Of a stretch of DNA of 64,000 nucleotides, positions 60,451-64,000 are shown in pieces. Position numbers and translations under genes: made by a program. The notes below the pieces were generated by a model. It was not told where the DNA came from. It was given only the letters and a program-made list of their open reading frames with translations, and did not search any database. This stretch comes from Collybiopsis luxurians FD-317 M1. Taxonomy: Eukaryota > Basidiomycota > Agaricomycetes > Agaricales > Omphalotaceae. The first letter of the stretch is position 1. Every line of letters starts with the position of its first letter. The stretch spans positions 576,844 to 640,843 of the forward strand of contig KN834769.1 of assembly GCA_000827265.1 (NCBI GenBank), read 5' to 3'.

Positions 60451-61880
60451 TCAAGAATTCTCGAACTTAAAACTATAGAGAATTATGCCAGCTCCAGTAG
60501 AGGAATTTCTACCTACATCGAGCTCTTCCTGAATCTTTATCTCTATTTCTTTCCACTCATCTGAGTCCCCTCCATACAAATCCCGGATATTGTCCCAAGT
60601 AAGTGGCTCCCTTTTAGGATATCCCGAAGAAAACCTCTCACCATTCAGATTCCTCTCCGACTTACGCCTCGGGTGTTTAGGAAGTCTATGAACTTTTTCC
60701 ATGTGGTTTAAAGTGACATCCTGCCTCCCTCGGGTGAGGTGTTCCTCACATAAGGGATACGGGCAGACGACTTTGATTTTATGATGAGTGTGGACGTGCC
60801 GAAAGAGCACTTTAGCATCTTTACATAGCTGCCCACATTGTTTCCCAGTTTCCAACTTCCACCAACAAAGCGTTTGCGGGATCCTTTCATTTTTACTTTG
60901 AACTTTGGGAAGATGGCCATATATATGGCTATCGACATTCTCCTCGTTCATTACAAACCCACATTCAGTACCATCACCTTTGGAAAATCTACAAATGCTT
61001 CCTGGGATCTGCTGAGATATGGTAAGGTACTCCTCACGAGCATCATGTGCAGGTGGCATTTGCCTTACACGCTGCACACTAGCCGCTGGAGCAATTTTGG
61101 AAGGGCGTAGATATTGTTTATGAGAACTGTATTCTGGGTTGACATGGTCGCGACGGGAGAGCATCTGGGACAAAGGCGTGTCTCTCTCACGCTGAGGTGG
61201 GTCGTAGAAAGGGTAAATCCCAATCTTGTCAAAGGCTGGGAGATGGATATAAGCAGGAGACAGCTGAGGATTGCCGAAATCCTGCATAGGCATGTTCATC
61301 CTCATGGACATGTCCTGGATGACTGGTTGGTAGACAGACGGGTAGTAGGGACATAGGCCAGTTCTATACACAGGAGCTGAATAGGTAGTCTCAAAACTGG
61401 CTCAACGTTGTCCGCCGTACCTGTAAGTTTCTTGTGAATCTAGCGCACCAATGTTATGTGGCCACTGTTCTTGCGCATCATTGGTGTGATGTCCCATGGG
61501 ATGATTGATGCTTTCAAGATACACTTCAACACCAGAATGCAAGAGTCAGGAAAACCGCAAAAGAGTCCTATTCACAGATGCTTACACCCTTCCGATACAT
61601 ATTGTGTCGAGCTTTGGGCATGTAAATCGACTTGATTGGGTGGAGGAGCACCGAGTTCTGTGAAGATATCGACTCCGATCGGAAACGGCTGTTGAGATTG
61701 ATAGGAATGATTCAAACGGCTCGCACTCAAATCGAGGCTGCATGATACAACAGAACCCAAACAATCAGTGAGTAATGAGTCGTTAGAATGTGTAGAACAA
61801 AAAACTTACAATTCAGAGCCAGCAATCAAGAACGGAGCAGGGTGGGGAATTTCGCCATTGCATGAATTTGGGTCGTTCAT
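60451..61880 (-). CDS. C2H2-like zinc-finger protein, second paralogue without Zn2Cys6 domain
   Basis: Exons 61810-61880, 61586-61737, 61421-61523 and 60451-61363 join in phase for 412 residues. The start MNDPNSCNGEIPHPAP is unrelated to the Zn2Cys6 exon of the 55-kb gene. From LNHSYQSQQPF onward the protein matches that gene's exon 3 (VDHSYQVQQLF), so the DNA-binding cluster and coiled coil have been replaced. The last exon has the same three Cys/His units (CRFSKGDGTECG, CWWKLETGKQCG, CPYPLCEEHL) and a conserved KRKSERNLNGERF segment. All frames are open, so it is probably expressed. Confidence 0.82.
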
Positions 61881-62965
61881 CTCGTGTCCTTGCCGAGCTT
61901 GCAAACAATTGCTCAATATCGCCAGCGAGGACTCGGTGGAGAGGAATGTAGATTGAAAGAGATATCTGTGATTATGCCTTGTCAGGTATTCTTCATGGAC
62001 ATCTGTGTGTGGTATTTAAGTGTGAATAACGGGTGAAGCTTTCGCGAAAGAGAATAATAACAAAACAGATCTCGATCGACAACCTTCCATAAGGGTACTG
62101 AGGAAATTGTGCCTGTTGAATGGTCGGTCCATGGTCTCTCTCAGGCTTTTTTGTAATTGAGTCACCATGTTGACTATCAACATCATTCCACCGGCAAGCT
62201 CGATGAGTGACAATCACCGTCTAACTACGTCGGTAAGCCAATTTATGAGTAACAAACTGAAAACAGTTCCGCCAAAAGATAAGTACTTGGAATCCGTTGT
62301 CAAGTACATCGTGCCCACAAAAACTGAAAATCGAGAATAAACAGAAACTATAGTGCGATGGTGGTTGTTTGCGCAAAGACCAAACGCAAAACGGTGAATG
62401 TATCTCATCACGGACATAAATCAATCTATGTTAAGCCTTTCGTTTGCTGATCTCCTCTTAACGACATTATATTGGGATATTCTTTCTCCTGCTGATCCAG
62501 AGATGAGATGAAACTCGTAGGGTGCGTACTTTGGCTGTAACTCTATAAACACATCAGCAACAGCTTTAAGAAATTGACCCCAGTTTCCGCTCACCTCGGG
62601 AGCGATTGGCCAGACTGAGTAAAAGATAGTGCTGTTGGCCTGATGCGAGTACTAGTAACGCGCTCTCAGGCCAGACGCAAGACTGATGACATTGATTCGC
62701 TGCGGCACTTTCGATATACCTTGGAACTGTTAAAGCTGGTAGTTCTAACATCATGCGAGACGCTTGAATATGTGCGGCCCAGTCGACAGGGCGGATAGAT
62801 TGCCCTCCGAACCTCTTCTACATCACGTGAACAGAACTGGAATGTGAATCTCTTTACGCCTCTTTTCCTCTGGCGATGCCTGCCCATTTTACCGCTCTAC
62901 ACGGGCCAGGTTCTGCGCGAGGAAACGAAATCAAGCATGTCTACGTAGCCATAATAAACGACAGC
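61881..62965. other. Intergenic region upstream of the 60-kb zinc-finger gene
   Basis: Only short overlapping frames; no gene supported. The end (62.87-62.97 kb) duplicates 58.64-58.74 kb (TTCTGCGCGAGGAAACGAA). Confidence 0.45.
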
Positions 62966-63804
62966 TCATGACAACCTTCGCTTCTTCTTGGTTCCCGTAT
63001 CCTCTTCCTCCGTATCACCATCATCACCATCCCCATCTCCTTCATCAAACATCCCCTTCTTCAGCCCCTTCATCTTCCTCGTCTGAAACTTGCCCAAATC
63101 CTGTTTACCCACATGCACCCTTCCACGCAAATCACCCATCTCATCCACCTCCAAATTCTTCTTCTCCTTCCGCTTCTTCCCTAACCCAGACTCGATATCT
63201 GCCTTTTTGACTTTGGGTCTTTTCATAGCCTGTTTCAACAGTTCTGGATCCGGATTCGTGTGACGACGGAGTATGAGGTCGATGGATGGGCCCATGGGAG
63301 TTAGATCCACTCGAGGCGAGCGCGATAAGCCAGAAGAGCCGGACGAGGAAGAAGATAAGAGATAAAGTATGTTCGGACGTGGACCCTCGGTAATGCGGTC
63401 GGTGGATTGGAGGTCGAATCCGTAGCGTTGTTGAGGCTTGGGGGAGTAGGAGCGACAGATACGCTTATGATACATTCCCCTTCCAGTCCTTTGATGTTCA
63501 GTCCTCTACCCTCGTCTTCAGTCGCGATAGACGCGGGGCCGATGAAGATATGAGCATCGATTTGACTTGGATGTATCTCGGATGTGTTGTGAAGAGTTCC
63601 GACGCAAAGTGAAGAGAAGGCAGATGGCCTGGGGTTGATTTTGAACTCTGCAGAAAAATGATCAGACTCTGAAAATGCCTTTTTTAAACCTTTGATTTGA
63701 CATACATTTATCTGGTCAATACCCACCCTTCCTTCCACGCCAGTTTCCACGATATCCAATACTTCCCCGTCGTATATACATGAAAGGACCACTTGCATGG
63801 TCAA
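62966..63804 (-). pseudogene. Basic-protein gene copy with frameshift
   Basis: It is closely similar to 58745-59732. Upstream exon SCIYDGEVLDIVETGVEGRVG is complete here (no 8-nt loss). After an intron at about 63,660-63,695 the frame runs through GLEGECIISVSVAPTPP and then, near 63,358, a 1-nt difference from the 59-kb copy throws it out of frame, ending at 63301. The remaining part (LLKQAMKRPKVKK, DLRGRVHVGKQDLGKF, acidic tail, KKKRR) is open in the next frame down to 62966. The 5' end may lie beyond 63.84 kb. A sequencing error or unseen intron could rescue it. Confidence 0.5.
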
Positions 63805-64000
63805 GCACCTTGCTTGCTGCTGATGAAGGTATCTCCATCGTTAGGGTGAGGAAGTGAAGATGGAAATTAAATGTTACGGCTAAGACAAGTAACCATTGAA
63901 TATTGAATCTATAAAGGAATCAAACTTTGCTCAGTTTCCTTTCGCCCATGCATATAAGCAATGTATCAACTGGTGTTGATGTAGACTGCGTTGTAGCTAC

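Overview
The window looks like nuclear DNA of a filamentous basidiomycete, most likely an Agaricomycete. Genes are cut by many short introns (about 45-80 nt, GTRAGT donors, YAG acceptors). Proteins include a Zn2Cys6 regulator, an App1-type phosphatidate phosphatase and a family carrying the IGRDQIN N-terminal motif that I know from many Agaricomycete proteins. No bacterial operons, rRNA, tRNA or CRISPR arrays were seen. The supplied sequence is all there is, so the species is not assigned.

Layout. A gene block has been duplicated several times in the same orientation, with this order along the + strand: (1) a minus-strand gene with an IGRDQIN motif and an array of microexons, (2) a plus-strand gene for a basic, proline-rich unknown protein (called gene D here), (3) a minus-strand APP1-like gene, (4) a minus-strand zinc-finger gene, (5) a minus-strand gene for a small basic protein. 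Copies of the microexon gene are at 1-1357 (partial), 12767-18064, 31742-35057 and 41041-45025. Gene D copies are near 2.4, 18.9, 36.6 and 46.3 kb. APP1 copies are at 2.9-5.1, 20.3-23.0, 27.8-30.0, 38.0-39.5 and 47.7-50.6 kb. Zinc-finger copies are at 23.5-24.9, 51.1-52.4, 55.0-56.7 and 60.5-61.9 kb. Basic-protein copies are near 26.2, 53.7, 58.7 and 63 kb. The block at 41-52 kb is the only one whose first four genes all read through; most other copies are broken. The 6.3-12.5 kb stretch is a gene-poor spacer with transposon-like inverted-repeat elements.

Main discovery. In the microexon gene, roughly 75-nt imperfect tandem repeats read, on the minus strand, as complete introns (GTGAGT ... 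CTCAC ... TAG) separated by exactly 3 nt. Copy 1 has 47 consecutive 3-nt exons. Copies 2 and 3 have 19 and 27 tiny exons of 1, 2, 3, 5, 6 or 9 nt whose lengths compensate to keep the frame. The large exons on either side have identical lengths and phases in all copies (145, 2, 170, 62, 62-65, 21, 177, 70 and 50 nt; a few differ by multiples of three in the partial copy). They enter and leave the arrays in phase 0, and no stop codon appears among about 90 microexon codons. A 2-nt exon upstream (GC or GT, completing a serine codon) is kept in all four copies. I read this as a family of genes that spell a variable peptide of about 20-47 residues one codon per exon, with conserved introns acting as the amplifying unit. 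This is inferred from sequence only; no transcript evidence was available.

Other points: a Zn2Cys6 DNA-binding domain split by a 13-nt exon, two paralogues of that regulator lacking the DNA-binding domain, MITE-like insertions dated by empty sites in sister copies, and an intact 923-residue App1-like phosphatase with its DxDxT motif.
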